From contig NZ_CP147838.1 of NCBI RefSeq assembly GCF_037338445.1, positions 3,162,001-3,226,000 on the forward strand: a stretch of DNA of 64,000 bases. The letters run 5' to 3'. Origin of the DNA: Salinibaculum sp. SYNS191 (GTDB lineage Archaea > Halobacteriota > Halobacteria > Halobacteriales > Haloarculaceae). The translations under genes and the position numbers were made by a program. This document shows, piece after piece, positions 1 to 8,987 of the stretch. The notes below the pieces were generated by a model that was not told the DNA's origin, did no database searches, and was given only the letters and a program-made list of their open reading frames with translations. Numbering within the stretch: position 1 is the stretch's first letter; each line of letters begins with the position of its first letter.

Positions 1-344
1 ATATCGAGCGCCTGGTGGCTCTCCTTGTGCAATCGCTCGCGGCCGCCCTGGCCGGTGATCGCCACGAGCGGGCTCTTATCGAGGTGGGCGTCGGCGACGC
101 CAGTGATGAGATTGGTCGCTCCCGGCCCGAGCGTTGCCAGGCAGACGCCCGCTTCGCCTGTCAGTCGACCGTGGACGTCGGCCATGAACGCCGCGCCCTG
201 TTCGTGACGGACGGGGATGAACGTGATCTCGGACTCGCGAAGCGAGAACAGCAGGTCTTCGAGTTCCTCGCCCGGCAGGCCGAAGACGTACTCGACACCT
301 TCCTCCTCGAGACACCGGACCAGCAGGTCTGATGCCTTCATCAT
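1..344 (-). CDS. Acetolactate synthase-like thiamine-diphosphate enzyme, N-terminal part (cut by window edge)
   Basis: Only about the first 114 codons are inside the window; the gene runs off the left edge. The N-terminus MMKASDLLVRCLEEEGVEYV is followed by FGLPGEE and by GPGATNLITG...DKSPLVAITG. These are hallmark stretches of the pyrimidine-binding domain of thiamine-diphosphate enzymes of the acetolactate synthase/pyruvate oxidase type. Such enzymes decarboxylate 2-oxoacids. The start codon at 344 overlaps the stop of the upstream aldehyde dehydrogenase (ATGA), so the two are translationally coupled; an alternative ATG lies one codon later at 341. Coupling to a dehydrogenase suggests a catabolic 2-oxoacid enzyme rather than the biosynthetic IlvB, but substrate cannot be read from this fragment. 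Confidence 0.8.
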   Translation of the reverse strand, partial: MMKASDLLVRCLEEEGVEYVFGLPGEELEDLLFSLRESEITFIPVRHEQGAAFMADVHGRLTGEAGVCLATLGPGATNLITGVADAHLDKSPLVAITGQGGRERLHKESHQALD

Positions 345-1735
345 TCCACCGCCGGGGTCCCGGTGTCTGGCTCGCTCGCTAGCCAGACTGTCTTGCGATT
401 GACGAACTCTTTGATACCGTCTTCGCCGAGCTCGCGGCCGTAGCCCGAGCGTTTGATACCGCCGAAGGGAATCCGCGGGTCGGACTTCACCAGTTCGTTG
501 ACGTGGACGCACCCGGCCTCCAGGTCGCCAGCGAGGCGGTCACCCCGCTCCAGGTCGGCCGTCCAGAGGCTGGCACCCAATCCGAATTGGGTGTCGTTGG
601 CCTTCTGGACGGCCGCTGTTTCATCGGGGACGCGGTAGACGGGGGCCACGGGCCCGAACACCTCCTCGGTATCGACCGGACAGCCCTCGGGAACGTCGGT
701 GAGGACAGTCGGTGGGTAATAGGCCCCGTCGCGGTCAAGCGGTTCCCCACCGGTCGCGACGGTGGCCCCGGCATCGACGCTCGCCTGCACCTGTTCGTGG
801 AGGGCTTCCACGAGGTCAGGTCGCGCCTGCGGTCCGACGTCGGTGTCCGGGTCCATCGGATCGCCGACGGCGAGTGAGTCGACGGCCGCGAGGAGGCGGT
901 CGACGAAGGCATCGTACACCGCGTCGACGACGATGAACCGCTTGGCGGCGATACAGGACTGACCGCCGTTCTGGTTGCGCGCCCACGCGCCGGTCGTCGC
1001 CGCGGCCTCGACGTCGGCGTCCTCGAGGACGACAAATGGGTCGCTCCCGCCCAGTTCCAGCACCGTCTTCTTGAGATGCTCACCCGCTGTCGAAGCGATT
1101 GCGCGCCCGGCGCGGTCGCTGCCGGTGAGCGTCGCCGCTACTAGCCGGTCGTCGGCGAGGACATCGGCGACGCGGTCGGAGGAAACCAGAAGCGATTGAA
1201 AGACCCCTTCCGGATAGCCTGCCTCACGGAATACCTCCTCGATGGCGAGCGCACATCCGGGGACGTTCGAGGCGTGTTTCAGCAGGCCGACGTTGCCGGC
1301 GGTGAGAGACGGCGCTGCGAAGCGAAACACCTGCCAGAAGGGAAAGTTCCACGGCATGACCGCCAGCACCGGCCCCAGCGGCTCGTAGACGGTCTTCACG
1401 GTCGTCCCCGGTGGACTCGGGTGGGACTCGGGTTGGAGATATGCGCTCGCGTGTTCGGCGTAGTGATCACAGGCCCACGCACACTTTTCTACCTCTGCTT
1501 CCGCCTGAGCGAGCGGTTTGCCCATCTCACGGGTCATCGTCTGGGCGTAGTCACGAGCGTTCTCACGAAGCACCGCTCCGGCAGACTTCAGCAACGTCTC
1601 GCGCTCGCGTCGCGGGCGCGTTCGCCACCGCTCGAATGCCGCTTCGGCCTGTGAGAGTACCGTCTCTACTTCTTCAGGCGTGTGTTCGTCGTACGACTCG
1701 ATCTGCTCGCCAGTCGCTGGATTGATCGCGTCCAT
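341..1735 (-). CDS. NAD(P)-dependent aldehyde dehydrogenase (succinate-semialdehyde dehydrogenase type)
   Basis: This 464-residue protein has the usual length of the aldehyde dehydrogenase superfamily. It carries the catalytic glutamate segment LELGGSDPFVV and the catalytic cysteine segment GGQSCIAAKR, with the nucleotide-binding segment around VMPWNFPFWQ. It oxidises an aldehyde to the acid with NAD(P)+. Overall it resembles the short succinate-semialdehyde dehydrogenases (GabD/Sad class). I place the start at the ATG giving MDAINPATGE, which matches the family N-terminus, rather than the longer open frame starting at 1810. Its stop overlaps the next start (ATGA), giving a two-gene operon with the thiamine-diphosphate enzyme. 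The exact aldehyde substrate is inference. Confidence 0.88.
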   Translation of the reverse strand: MDAINPATGEQIESYDEHTPEEVETVLSQAEAAFERWRTRPRRERETLLKSAGAVLRENARDYAQTMTREMGKPLAQAEAEVEKCAWACDHYAEHASAYLQPESHPSPPGTTVKTVYEPLGPVLAVMPWNFPFWQVFRFAAPSLTAGNVGLLKHASNVPGCALAIEEVFREAGYPEGVFQSLLVSSDRVADVLADDRLVAATLTGSDRAGRAIASTAGEHLKKTVLELGGSDPFVVLEDADVEAAATTGAWARNQNGGQSCIAAKRFIVVDAVYDAFVDRLLAAVDSLAVGDPMDPDTDVGPQARPDLVEALHEQVQASVDAGATVATGGEPLDRDGAYYPPTVLTDVPEGCPVDTEEVFGPVAPVYRVPDETAAVQKANDTQFGLGASLWTADLERGDRLAGDLEAGCVHVNELVKSDPRIPFGGIKRSGYGRELGEDGIKEFVNRKTVWLASEPDTGTPAVE

Positions 1736-2010
1736 CGTTTCTGTGTTGGGCCTGTGGGAACATAACGTTCGACAGACTCTGCGTGACCTTCTCTCACCCA
1801 AACGAAACAATCGAGATGTATGTTATCTCCACAGTATATTTTGACTGTATACTTACACAACTCACTCAGACTATATTCACATTCACTCACAAATACGTCT
1901 CTTTTCGACCTTCTGCCCGCTTGATACGCACACAACTACTGTTTCACACCCAAAACGACAACGGAACAGCAAATCCGATCCTACCGAAAAAAGGAATCTG
2001 AACAGATCGC

Positions 2011-2415
2011 TCAGTCGTCACCAGCCGCAGTCGCTTCCTGTTGCTTGATGTGGCTGACGATATCTGCCGTCTCCTCCCTGAACGTGTCCATCTCGACTTC
2101 CGCGCCGTGTAGAATCGTCGAGAAGTACCGCACGGTGGCGGCGACGTTCATGGCTTCGCTCAATCCCTCAGCAGAGACGTCCTCTAGCTTTGCTTCCTCG
2201 GAGTGGAAGTGAATGCAGTACGGGCAGTTCATTGCTGCGGCAGCGCCAAGCGAGACGAGTGCCTTTTCCCGGCCCGCGAGCGTCGTCTCCCCCAATTCGA
2301 GGTCGCGCATGATGGCCCAGCTGTGGTCAGCGGCGGGGTCTGCAAGTGCCTCGATCCAGCTCGGCACTTGCCCTAGATACTCCTCTATCTCCGCTCTCGT
2401 GTTGTCTGTTACCAT
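2011..2415 (-). CDS. Carboxymuconolactone decarboxylase/AhpD-like protein
   Basis: A 134-residue protein with the AhpD-type thiol motif CPYCIHFH in its middle (Cys-x-x-Cys followed by His three residues later). This fold includes gamma-carboxymuconolactone decarboxylases and alkylhydroperoxidase-like disulfide reductases. The CxxC strongly favours a redox (peroxidase-type) role in the cytoplasm. The start was set at the ATG giving MVTDNTRAEIEEYLG; the open frame upstream has non-coding composition. It stands alone, about 280 bases downstream of the divergent A+T-rich promoter region of the aldehyde dehydrogenase. Confidence 0.8.
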   Translation of the reverse strand: MVTDNTRAEIEEYLGQVPSWIEALADPAADHSWAIMRDLELGETTLAGREKALVSLGAAAAMNCPYCIHFHSEEAKLEDVSAEGLSEAMNVAATVRYFSTILHGAEVEMDTFREETADIVSHIKQQEATAAGDD

Positions 2416-2618
2416 GGGTCTGTCCCGGGAGTTCAGGATAGCTTTGTCGCTCGTCCCTTCCGCCTGTCGCGATCCTGAATCCCATGTGTAGAGATACCAA
2501 GACACACAATAAGCATATTTGATATTTTCGTGTACGGTATGACTGACTCGGTGGCCGACCCCGTAGGCAATACAGATACGATACTCACTATCCCAGCGAC
2601 CGCTTCGAGAGGCCTCGT

Positions 2619-2741
2619 TCAAGAGAGTGTCTCGCTCTCGAAGACGCCACGGTCGGTTCGGTACCGGGCGAGCTGGACCGCTTCCGCGACCATGGTGTCG
2701 TCGACGACGAGGTCGATGCCTTCGAGAGCCCTGAGTGCCAT
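2619..2741 (-). pseudogene. Possible C-terminal-side remnant of a PLP-dependent (threonine dehydratase/synthase-like) enzyme
   Basis: The 442-base gap between the AhpD-like gene and the lipoprotein holds one short coding-like stretch of 40 codons. It contains GIDLVVDDTMVAEAVQLAR and ends in RGVFESETLS. This resembles the late segment of fold-type II PLP enzymes, in which an acidic 'vvxDxxixeA' helix is followed by 'GIFVEP'. A stop codon lies just upstream in frame and no longer frame exists, so it would be a relic. Low confidence; nothing else is seen in this gap. Confidence 0.25.
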
Positions 2742-2857
2742 CCCGCGGTCAGGGACTGGGAACTACCGACATTGAGTCGCGACGCGGCCCATCGTCATCC
2801 CCCGTCGCGAACGCGTGGCTTTTTGTGCATCGCCGACACTGAAATGATGATGTCGAC

Positions 2858-3295
2858 ATGAAACGCCGCCAAGCCCTCCAGTATCTCGCAGGTGGTGGTA
2901 CCGTCCTGTTGGCCGGCTGTTCCTCTTTCAGTGAGGACCCGGGACCGTTCACGTTCGCGATCGTCAATTTCCGCGAACGGCAGTACCACGCCGAATTCGC
3001 CATCCGGGATGACGACGACGAACTCATCAGAGACGGGTTCGTCGACATCGCGCCCAGTCCGCCCGGTGACGGGGAATTTTCGGCATTGAGTTTCGACAAC
3101 CTCCCACCCGTGACCAACGGTGAGACGATCGACGTCGCAGTCGACATCGACGGGAAGACATTCGAGGAGACTTACGAAATCACGTGCAACCAGAGCGAAA
3201 ATGCGGAAAACAACTTCTTCTTCCGGATTCGCCACCCTGGCGCAGCCAATACCGACACCGAGAGTGGCATGGGCTTCTTCGGGAGTCGCTGCTGA
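2858..3295 (+). CDS. Tat-type lipoprotein, function unknown
   Basis: This 145-residue protein starts with MKRRQALQYLAGGGTVLLAGC: an arginine pair, a short hydrophobic stretch and a lipobox (LAGC, Cys21). This is the usual haloarchaeal pattern for Tat export followed by lipid anchoring outside the membrane. The mature part is acidic (DDDDELIRD) with beta-rich composition and two further cysteines near the C-terminus. I do not recognise the family. It is single-copy in the window and resembles the other small lipoprotein at 4460-4945 only in its signal. Confidence 0.75.
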   Translation: MKRRQALQYLAGGGTVLLAGCSSFSEDPGPFTFAIVNFRERQYHAEFAIRDDDDELIRDGFVDIAPSPPGDGEFSALSFDNLPPVTNGETIDVAVDIDGKTFEETYEITCNQSENAENNFFFRIRHPGAANTDTESGMGFFGSRC

Positions 3296-3436
3296 CTCCC
3301 GCCCTGGCGGCCGATTGTTGAACGTCGCTGGAGACAGACACCTCCCCTCACCGAGATGTGAATTCCCCGCCTCGACAGATTTCCCAATGTCTCCTCTGAA
3401 TCGCTAGCGCGCCCTCTGTGGCCCTTGTCTCTGGGT

Positions 3437-4330
3437 TTACTCACCCTTCGCTTCCGGCACGGCGATGACCGGCAGGTCGCTTCGTCTGATGACGCGCTCG
3501 GTCGTACTCCCGAGCAGGAAGCGGTCGAGTCTCGAGCGCCCGTGCGTGCCCATGATCACCGCGTCGATGTCGTTGTCTTCGGCGTAGGACAGAATACCGT
3601 TGCTCGCGCGGCCTTCCATGACCACGGTTTTGGCGTCGACACCCGCTGCCTCGAATCGTTCGGCGACGGCTTCGATGGCCTCCGTGCCGGCGCGCTCCAC
3701 CGTTTCGAGGAAGTCTGCCGGCGGGTCTGAACCGGGCTCTCCTGAGTACGCCACGCTATCGAAGACGTTGATCACATGAGCCGTGGCGTCGGTGGCGCTC
3801 GCGATGGCGAGTGCGTGGTCGACGGCGCCACTGGCACACTCGCTCCCGTCCGTCGGTATCAGGACGTTCTGATACGGTAACGTCGGTGACTCGTCCTCGA
3901 CTGCTCTGGTGACAAGTATCGGTATCGGGGAAGCGCGGAGTACGTGTTCGGCGACGCTCCCGAGCACGAACCGCTCCAGTCCTGTTCGCCCGTGTGTCCC
4001 CATCGCAACCAGGTCGATGTCGGCCTCGCTGATGTAGTCGAGGATCACCGACGACGGCCTGCCCTCTCTCACCTCGCCGTGATATCTGTCGGGGTGTGTC
4101 CACTGAGCTTCGACGTGTTCGAGATTCTTCTTTGCCTGTTTTCGGTACCTGTCGATGAACGACTCCGGTGGGGGCGACCAGTCGTAGGGCCCGGCGAGCG
4201 CACCGACGTTGACGACGCCCAGGGCGTGGACAGTCGCGTCGAACGCCGACGCCAGCGAGAGCGCCTGGTCTGTCGCGCGTTCTGCGTGGGTGCTTCCGTC
4301 TGTCGGGACGAGAATTCGTTCGTAGGACAT
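3437..4330 (-). CDS. Universal stress protein, two UspA domains
   Basis: A 297-residue tandem UspA protein. Each half begins with a beta strand and PTDGS (residues about 7-12 and 160-165) and ends with the ATP-binding signature G-x2-G-x9-G-S. These are GTHGRTGLERFVLGS in the first half and GTHGRSRLDRFLLGS in the second. ATP-binding UspA proteins act as cytoplasmic stress or signalling factors; no specific partner is known from sequence. It is the first of four Usp genes in this window (also at 18257, 21164 and 26100). Confidence 0.9.
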   Translation of the reverse strand: MSYERILVPTDGSTHAERATDQALSLASAFDATVHALGVVNVGALAGPYDWSPPPESFIDRYRKQAKKNLEHVEAQWTHPDRYHGEVREGRPSSVILDYISEADIDLVAMGTHGRTGLERFVLGSVAEHVLRASPIPILVTRAVEDESPTLPYQNVLIPTDGSECASGAVDHALAIASATDATAHVINVFDSVAYSGEPGSDPPADFLETVERAGTEAIEAVAERFEAAGVDAKTVVMEGRASNGILSYAEDNDIDAVIMGTHGRSRLDRFLLGSTTERVIRRSDLPVIAVPEAKGE

Positions 4331-4459
4331 TGCTTTTTAATGAGTGCCAGCAACGCAATAAACACTCCGTCGGGGTCGGCCAGAGCGGCGTTGCCAGTGG
4401 CCAGTACAGTTTGGCGTGGCACACCACCTGGGGCTCTGCAGGTCGCCGGAATATCTCTC

Positions 4460-4945
4460 TTACTGGTCAAACGGACCAGCGTTGTCGGTTGCGGAGACGA
4501 CCCAGGTGACCTCACCATACTCGAACACCTTCGCACCGAGGTACGTTCCGCGTCCGTCGTCCTCCGGTGCCGGGTGGAAACTAACCTGGCCGCCGTTTTC
4601 GGGTACCTCGCCATCGAAGGTGAACTGTACGGTGTACCAGACCGGTTCAGAGAAGACGTCCTCGTAGGTCCGGGTGGTATTGGCATCGAGCACAGCGGTG
4701 GTTCGCCGCTCGGCGATTACCCGTGAGACGGCCGGGTCGCCGACGACCTCTCTGGCATCTCGGTCGTACTCGGTCCCGACGGCAACGACCTGCATCGTGA
4801 ACTCGTGTGAGAGGACGTCTTCGTTGACGAACTGGAGGCTCCCGGCCGGAATATCGTCGGAACCGAAGGCGGTACAGCCGGCGACGCCGGCGAGTCCGGC
4901 CGTCCCGAGACTGGCCAGGAAGCCACGACGCGTTCTGGAGGGCAT
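4460..4945 (-). CDS. Tat-type lipoprotein, function unknown
   Basis: A 161-residue protein beginning MPSRTRRGFLASLGTAGLAG followed by VAGC. It has a twin-arginine motif (RRGFLA), a hydrophobic core and a lipobox with the lipidated cysteine near residue 24. The mature domain is beta-rich with alternating acidic and hydrophobic residues, and looks like an immunoglobulin- or transthyretin-like fold. This kind of small exported lipoprotein is common in haloarchaea and usually unassigned. It is transcribed toward the Usp gene but about 130 bases away from it, so an operon is not evident. Confidence 0.75.
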   Translation of the reverse strand: MPSRTRRGFLASLGTAGLAGVAGCTAFGSDDIPAGSLQFVNEDVLSHEFTMQVVAVGTEYDRDAREVVGDPAVSRVIAERRTTAVLDANTTRTYEDVFSEPVWYTVQFTFDGEVPENGGQVSFHPAPEDDGRGTYLGAKVFEYGEVTWVVSATDNAGPFDQ

Positions 4946-5120
4946 ACCCGACGGTTGACAGGCGAGCGTAAAAAGTGGGAGGCTTCGCAGTCGCCTGCTG
5001 CAACGACCGTGACGAACGGCCCTGACGCCCTCAGAACTGAGCGGTCACTCGTTCTCGACTTTTAAGAATACGAATATGTATTGAAGCGATCTGTGAGCGT
5101 ATATTCAGGCGTGATCGAGC

Positions 5121-5783
5121 ATGCAAACCGACCACCTCGAAGGGACGGACTCTAGTTCCGTTCGCACTGCCGCCCCGGATCACTCTACGACAACGTCGGA
5201 GCGAACTACCCGCGATAGCCGCTCCGTTCGCCTGCTCTACCCCGAGTACGGTCCCGTTGAAGCACTGGTTGGCTTCGGTGTGTTCTCCCTCATCGTCGAG
5301 TGGATGACGCCGACGCTCGTCGACACCCTCGCCGGACCGTTTCCCGAACTCGTCCCCGAGCCGTTGACCACTGCGACTGCCGTCCTCCTCTGGGTGGTTC
5401 TGGGACTGACCGTACTGTCGATTGCCCTCACCGTTCTCACTCCGAATCCACGGAAGTTTGCGGAGCGGAGCGAACGCGACGCATTCCTCGATGCGAATCG
5501 ACCGTCCGACCGGGAGTACCGGTTCAACCTGATATTGATGGTCCTCGGCGGCGCCACGGCGGTGTTGGCCTGGCCGACGTTCATCGAGGTACTCCGCGAG
5601 ACCTTCCCGATGGTCGTCGAACTCGGTGGAGCGGTCCCGACAGTCTGGACTCTCGGGAACGTCGCCATCTTCGTGGTCTTTGTCCTGGGGGTCGCAGCCT
5701 ATACTCGTGGACTTGACCGCCTCGTCATCGGCGGCATGCGGGAGTTCCTCTACCGCTACCACGCCGATGACTGGGACGAATAG
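5121..5783 (+). CDS. Membrane protein of unknown function, about four transmembrane segments
   Basis: A 220-residue protein with a polar, Ser/Thr-rich N-terminal tail of about 45 residues, then hydrophobic segments near residues 50-65, 85-105, 130-150 and 175-195. The C-terminus is short and acidic (YHADDWDE). The first hydrophobic segment is preceded by LLYPEYGPVEA. I do not recognise a family and no catalytic motif stands out. It is transcribed toward the SDR gene on the opposite strand. An A+T-rich promoter-like stretch (aagaatacgaatatg) lies about 50 bases upstream. Confidence 0.65.
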   Translation: MQTDHLEGTDSSSVRTAAPDHSTTTSERTTRDSRSVRLLYPEYGPVEALVGFGVFSLIVEWMTPTLVDTLAGPFPELVPEPLTTATAVLLWVVLGLTVLSIALTVLTPNPRKFAERSERDAFLDANRPSDREYRFNLILMVLGGATAVLAWPTFIEVLRETFPMVVELGGAVPTVWTLGNVAIFVVFVLGVAAYTRGLDRLVIGGMREFLYRYHADDWDE

Positions 5784-5897
5784 CTCTGGTACCTTCCTTT
5801 TGTCATCTCAGCGTTGAGATACTGTGGCAGCGCGAGCACGACATCCCCGTCCTCACGCGGAAGCACGGAGAGCGTCAGGGCGGGGTAGTCGACGTGG

Positions 5898-6671
5898 TCA
5901 CCGGCTGAGGTACCCACCGTCGATGGCCAGGGTCTCACCGGTGGCAAAGGATGCATCGTCAGATGCGAGCCACAGGACGGCCTCGGCAATCTCCTCTGCC
6001 CTCCCGAGGCGTCCCATCGGGTGCAGCGCCTCGGTTTCAGCGCGCAGTTCTTCATCTGCCGTCACGCCTGCATCGTCGAGCATCTGTGTTTCGATGTACC
6101 CAGGGCAGACTGCGTTGACCCGGATGTCGTCAGTTGCACGTTCCAGTGCTGCGACTTTCGTCAGGCCAACAACGCCGTGTTTTGCGGCTGTATACGCCGG
6201 CGTCTCTGCTTCACCAGCTTTCCCGAGGACGGAGGCTGTGTTGACGATTGCACCACCGCCGTCTTCGAGCATCACCGGGATCTCTTTGCGCATACTCCGC
6301 CAGACGCCCGACAGGTTCACGTCGATAATTGCTTGCCAGTCTTTTTCGGAGATCTCGTCGACTGCATCGAACGTCCCGGGGATGCCTGCATTGTTGAATG
6401 CGACGTCCAGCCCGCCGAACTCCGACGTGGCTGTCTCGACCATCGTCTCGACATCATCATCGTCGGTCACGTCGACCTCGACGAACGTTGCATCCCCTGT
6501 TGTCTCCTCCGTTATCGTCGTTGTAGTCTCCTGGCCTCCCTCTCGGTCAACATCTGCAACGACGACATTCGCGCCAGCTTCCCCGAACGCGATGGCAGTT
6601 GCCTGGCCAATACCCGAGCCTGCACCTGTTATGACGACTGTCTCACCGGCAAAGTCACCATCTCGTGACAT
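5898..6671 (-). CDS. Short-chain dehydrogenase/reductase (SDR family)
   Basis: A 257-residue classical SDR. It shows the dinucleotide-binding TGAGSGIG near the N-terminus, NNAG in the middle, the catalytic serine in NTASVLG and the catalytic YTAAK (Tyr-x-x-x-Lys). It ends with GETLAIDGGY, typical of FabG-like oxidoreductases. Such enzymes interconvert alcohols and ketones with NAD(P)(H). An acidic residue after the second strand (VVADVD) favours NAD over NADP. The start was set at the ATG giving MSRDGDFAG; five extra codons (MVGLS) are possible upstream. It stands alone. Confidence 0.88.
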   Translation of the reverse strand: MSRDGDFAGETVVITGAGSGIGQATAIAFGEAGANVVVADVDREGGQETTTTITEETTGDATFVEVDVTDDDDVETMVETATSEFGGLDVAFNNAGIPGTFDAVDEISEKDWQAIIDVNLSGVWRSMRKEIPVMLEDGGGAIVNTASVLGKAGEAETPAYTAAKHGVVGLTKVAALERATDDIRVNAVCPGYIETQMLDDAGVTADEELRAETEALHPMGRLGRAEEIAEAVLWLASDDASFATGETLAIDGGYLSR

Positions 6672-6908
6672 AGATAGACCTACCACGCCCCACGTGAAAG
6701 CCGGTTGCAGTATTCTCAGCGGATAGAAATATACTAAATATTTATTATGGTTTGTGGCCCCAGTCAGTTCCGATTGGACTCAACTTTTTCAGCTCGATTG
6801 ACGTATCTTTGCGCATGGGTTCTGCTTCGCTGGCCGACGCGACCGTCCACTTTGGGCAGGGTACCGCCTCCAGCAGCTACATCGACGAACTGGCAGACGT
6901 CTGGATCC

Positions 6909-7823
6909 ATGTCCGGTGATCGTCCGAAACGGCCGAGCGACGAGGCGACGAACGGGGGTCATCCATCGTCTGCTCAGATGACGACGAGGAGTGGTGACGG
7001 GACTGGTCTCCGCGCTTTCGGCTTCTTCTGTGGCGGCACGCTCGTGTTCTCGTGGGGACTCTGGGCCCTCCTGTTCGTGGGTTTCGTGCCGTCGTCTGCC
7101 ATCGGTATCCTTGCCAGGGTCGGTGGGTTTGGCCCGCTGGTCGGCGCGCTCGTTGCCCTCTCGGCAACCGGGCGGAGCATCCGCGAGTGGGCCCGCTCGA
7201 TTATCCGAATCCGCATCCGCGCGCGGTGGGTTGGCTGGGCGCTCGTCTTGCCGCCGCTGTTCATCGTCCTCGCCGGAGTCGTCCACGTCGTCGTATTCGG
7301 CGCGAGCATCGACCTCGATGCCATCAACCCACTCTGGTTCTATCCGATCGCGGTGGTCGTCGTGTTCTTCGTCGGCGGTGGCCAGGAAGAACTCGGCTGG
7401 CGCGGGTTCGCCCTCCCGGCTCTCCAGCAGCGCCTTACCGCTCTGACCGCCAGCATCGCCGTCGGCATCGTCTGGGCGCTCTGGCACCTCCCGCTGTTTT
7501 TCCTGCCCGGGAGCGCACAGAGCGACCTCCCGATGCTCCCGTATATTGTCGCTGTGACATCGGCGTCGATCGTCCTCACCTGGCTGTTCAACTCCTCGGG
7601 GAGCGTCTTGGTCCCGATGCTCTATCACGGCGGGATCAACCCGATTGCCGCCTACTTCCCGACGGGCGGGGTCGAGGCGATCGGGACTGTCACTGGATAT
7701 ACCTCCTACGCCATCGTTCTCGTCGTCGCAGTCGGCTTGCTGCTCGCCGTCTACGGCGCGCGCCATCTCTCCAATCAGCCGCGATTGACGCTCTCTACAG
7801 GCGGAGCAGGCCGACGGGCTTGA
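6909..7823 (+). CDS. CPBP family intramembrane glutamic endopeptidase
   Basis: A 304-residue polytopic membrane protein of the CPBP (Abi/CAAX protease) family. Its first motif is QEELGWRGFALPALQ, with the catalytic glutamate pair and the conserved arginine. The second is WALWHLPLFF with its histidine, and a later segment is YHGGINP. These residues lie inside the membrane in glutamic intramembrane proteases related to Rce1. The start was put at the ATG giving MSGDRPKRPS, after which a hydrophilic leader precedes the first membrane helix; the longer frame from 6747 has shadow-like composition. Two more CPBP genes lie at 8988-10789. Substrate unknown. Confidence 0.85.
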   Translation: MSGDRPKRPSDEATNGGHPSSAQMTTRSGDGTGLRAFGFFCGGTLVFSWGLWALLFVGFVPSSAIGILARVGGFGPLVGALVALSATGRSIREWARSIIRIRIRARWVGWALVLPPLFIVLAGVVHVVVFGASIDLDAINPLWFYPIAVVVVFFVGGGQEELGWRGFALPALQQRLTALTASIAVGIVWALWHLPLFFLPGSAQSDLPMLPYIVAVTSASIVLTWLFNSSGSVLVPMLYHGGINPIAAYFPTGGVEAIGTVTGYTSYAIVLVVAVGLLLAVYGARHLSNQPRLTLSTGGAGRRA

Positions 7824-8037
7824 CCCCGAGGCTTCCCCTCGACTCGGTCACTGTTGGCCTTCTCGAGAGCACGGCGGTCGTTCACAGGTCCGTCTGAAAC
7901 CAGTCATTACAGCCCCGTTATCTTCATTGACGTCTCAACTTCCACCAACCGACAGTTGTTGCAGACAGTCGTCTCGATGGCCGTTCGATTCTTGCGCAGT
8001 TCATAAATAGTATGAATACGTAGGTTCGGTTAGACAG

Positions 8038-8406
8038 ATGGCTCGGATCACTGGCTCCTATCCAGATGACCTCAACCTCCTTATTGAAGGTGCTGTTGAG
8101 GCTGGTGTGTTTGGGGGCAAGAGCGATGCGTTGCGAGAGTTCGTGCGTGAATACTTCGAGGATCACGAAAACGAGCGCATTGCAGCTGCAGTTGCTCTCT
8201 ATGAACGCGAGCGAATCACGCTGGGTGATGCTGCGCGGCTCGCTGCTGTCGACCGCTGGACGATGCGCGACATCCTCCGCGAGCACGGCGTCGACCTCCG
8301 ACTGGGTCTTGCTGATGAGGACGATGCAGCCTACGAAGTAGAGGCAGCGAGCGAACTCGAATTTGATGATGCGGACTCGGACGACGAGGAGCAGCCTGCG
8401 AAATGA
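8038..8406 (+). CDS. UPF0175-family antitoxin (HTH/RHH-like)
   Basis: A 122-residue protein. The N-terminal half (SDALREFVREYFEDHE) resembles a ribbon-helix-helix element. Residues about 60-90 (ERITLGDAARLAAVDRWTMRDIL) form the helix-turn-helix typical of UPF0175 proteins, and the tail is very acidic. UPF0175 proteins are usually antitoxins paired with PIN-domain toxins, and here the stop overlaps the PIN gene start (ATGA). It probably binds both its toxin and the shared promoter. A TATA-like element (ttcataaatag) sits about 35 bases upstream. Confidence 0.85.
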   Translation: MARITGSYPDDLNLLIEGAVEAGVFGGKSDALREFVREYFEDHENERIAAAVALYERERITLGDAARLAAVDRWTMRDILREHGVDLRLGLADEDDAAYEVEAASELEFDDADSDDEEQPAK

Positions 8407-8909
8407 CAGGTACTGGCGTTCCAGCGAATCCAAGCGTCCTGAACACGACTGTCCTCTCGAATTTTACGTATATCGACCAGTTGTGGGTGATCACAGGACT
8501 TTCTGGAGTCTGTACGGTTCCAGTCGTTCGTGAGGAACTCGAAGACGGCGTTGATTCCCATCCCTATCTCCAATCAGCACTGGCTGTTCTCGACGACGAG
8601 ATTCCAGTCACGACGGTTTCTGACACCGTTGCAAACAGAGAGGCAGTCGTCAGTGACCATCTTGATCCCGGCGAGGCACAGGCCTTCGCCCTGGCAGACG
8701 CACACGACGGCCGACTCCTGACCGACGACGGGGATGCTCGGTCGTTTGCCAAAGAACAGGGCGTGACTGTTGTCGGATCAGTCGGGACGCTCCTGGCTGC
8801 GCTTGATGCTGGCAAGATCGACGAATCGACCGCCGACGAGTGGATGTCGACGTGGATCGACGACATCGGCTACTACGTTCCGTATCGAACGATTTCGAAA
8901 TATCGCTGA
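8403..8909 (+). CDS. PIN-like toxin (DUF3368 type) of the UPF0175/PIN module
   Basis: A 168-residue PIN-fold protein with the DUF3368-like opening VLNTTVLSNFTYI. The acidic residues expected of the nuclease centre occur in EELEDGV, DPGEAQAFALAD and LLTDDGDARSFA. Members of this group are predicted ribonucleases neutralised by the adjacent UPF0175 protein. The ATGA overlap with the antitoxin supports a two-gene TA operon. The frame is full-length and no disruption is seen, so this is one of the apparently intact TA modules here. Confidence 0.82.
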   Translation: MTGTGVPANPSVLNTTVLSNFTYIDQLWVITGLSGVCTVPVVREELEDGVDSHPYLQSALAVLDDEIPVTTVSDTVANREAVVSDHLDPGEAQAFALADAHDGRLLTDDGDARSFAKEQGVTVVGSVGTLLAALDAGKIDESTADEWMSTWIDDIGYYVPYRTISKYR

Positions 8910-8987
8910 CACCCTTCTCGTAGTTCGAACCTCCTGACCGGCGTGATCAGAACACGACTCTGACATCCTCCTGATTAATGTCGCCTG

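Noticed and set aside
5031-5762. A 243-codon minus-strand frame opposite the membrane protein at 5121.
   Set aside because: It has shadow composition (Arg/Glu/His-rich, no domain); the plus-strand frame has clear transmembrane segments.
6789-7766. A 325-codon minus-strand frame opposite the CPBP gene.
   Set aside because: It is very rich in Asp, Glu and Arg without motifs, and the opposite frame carries the full CPBP signature.
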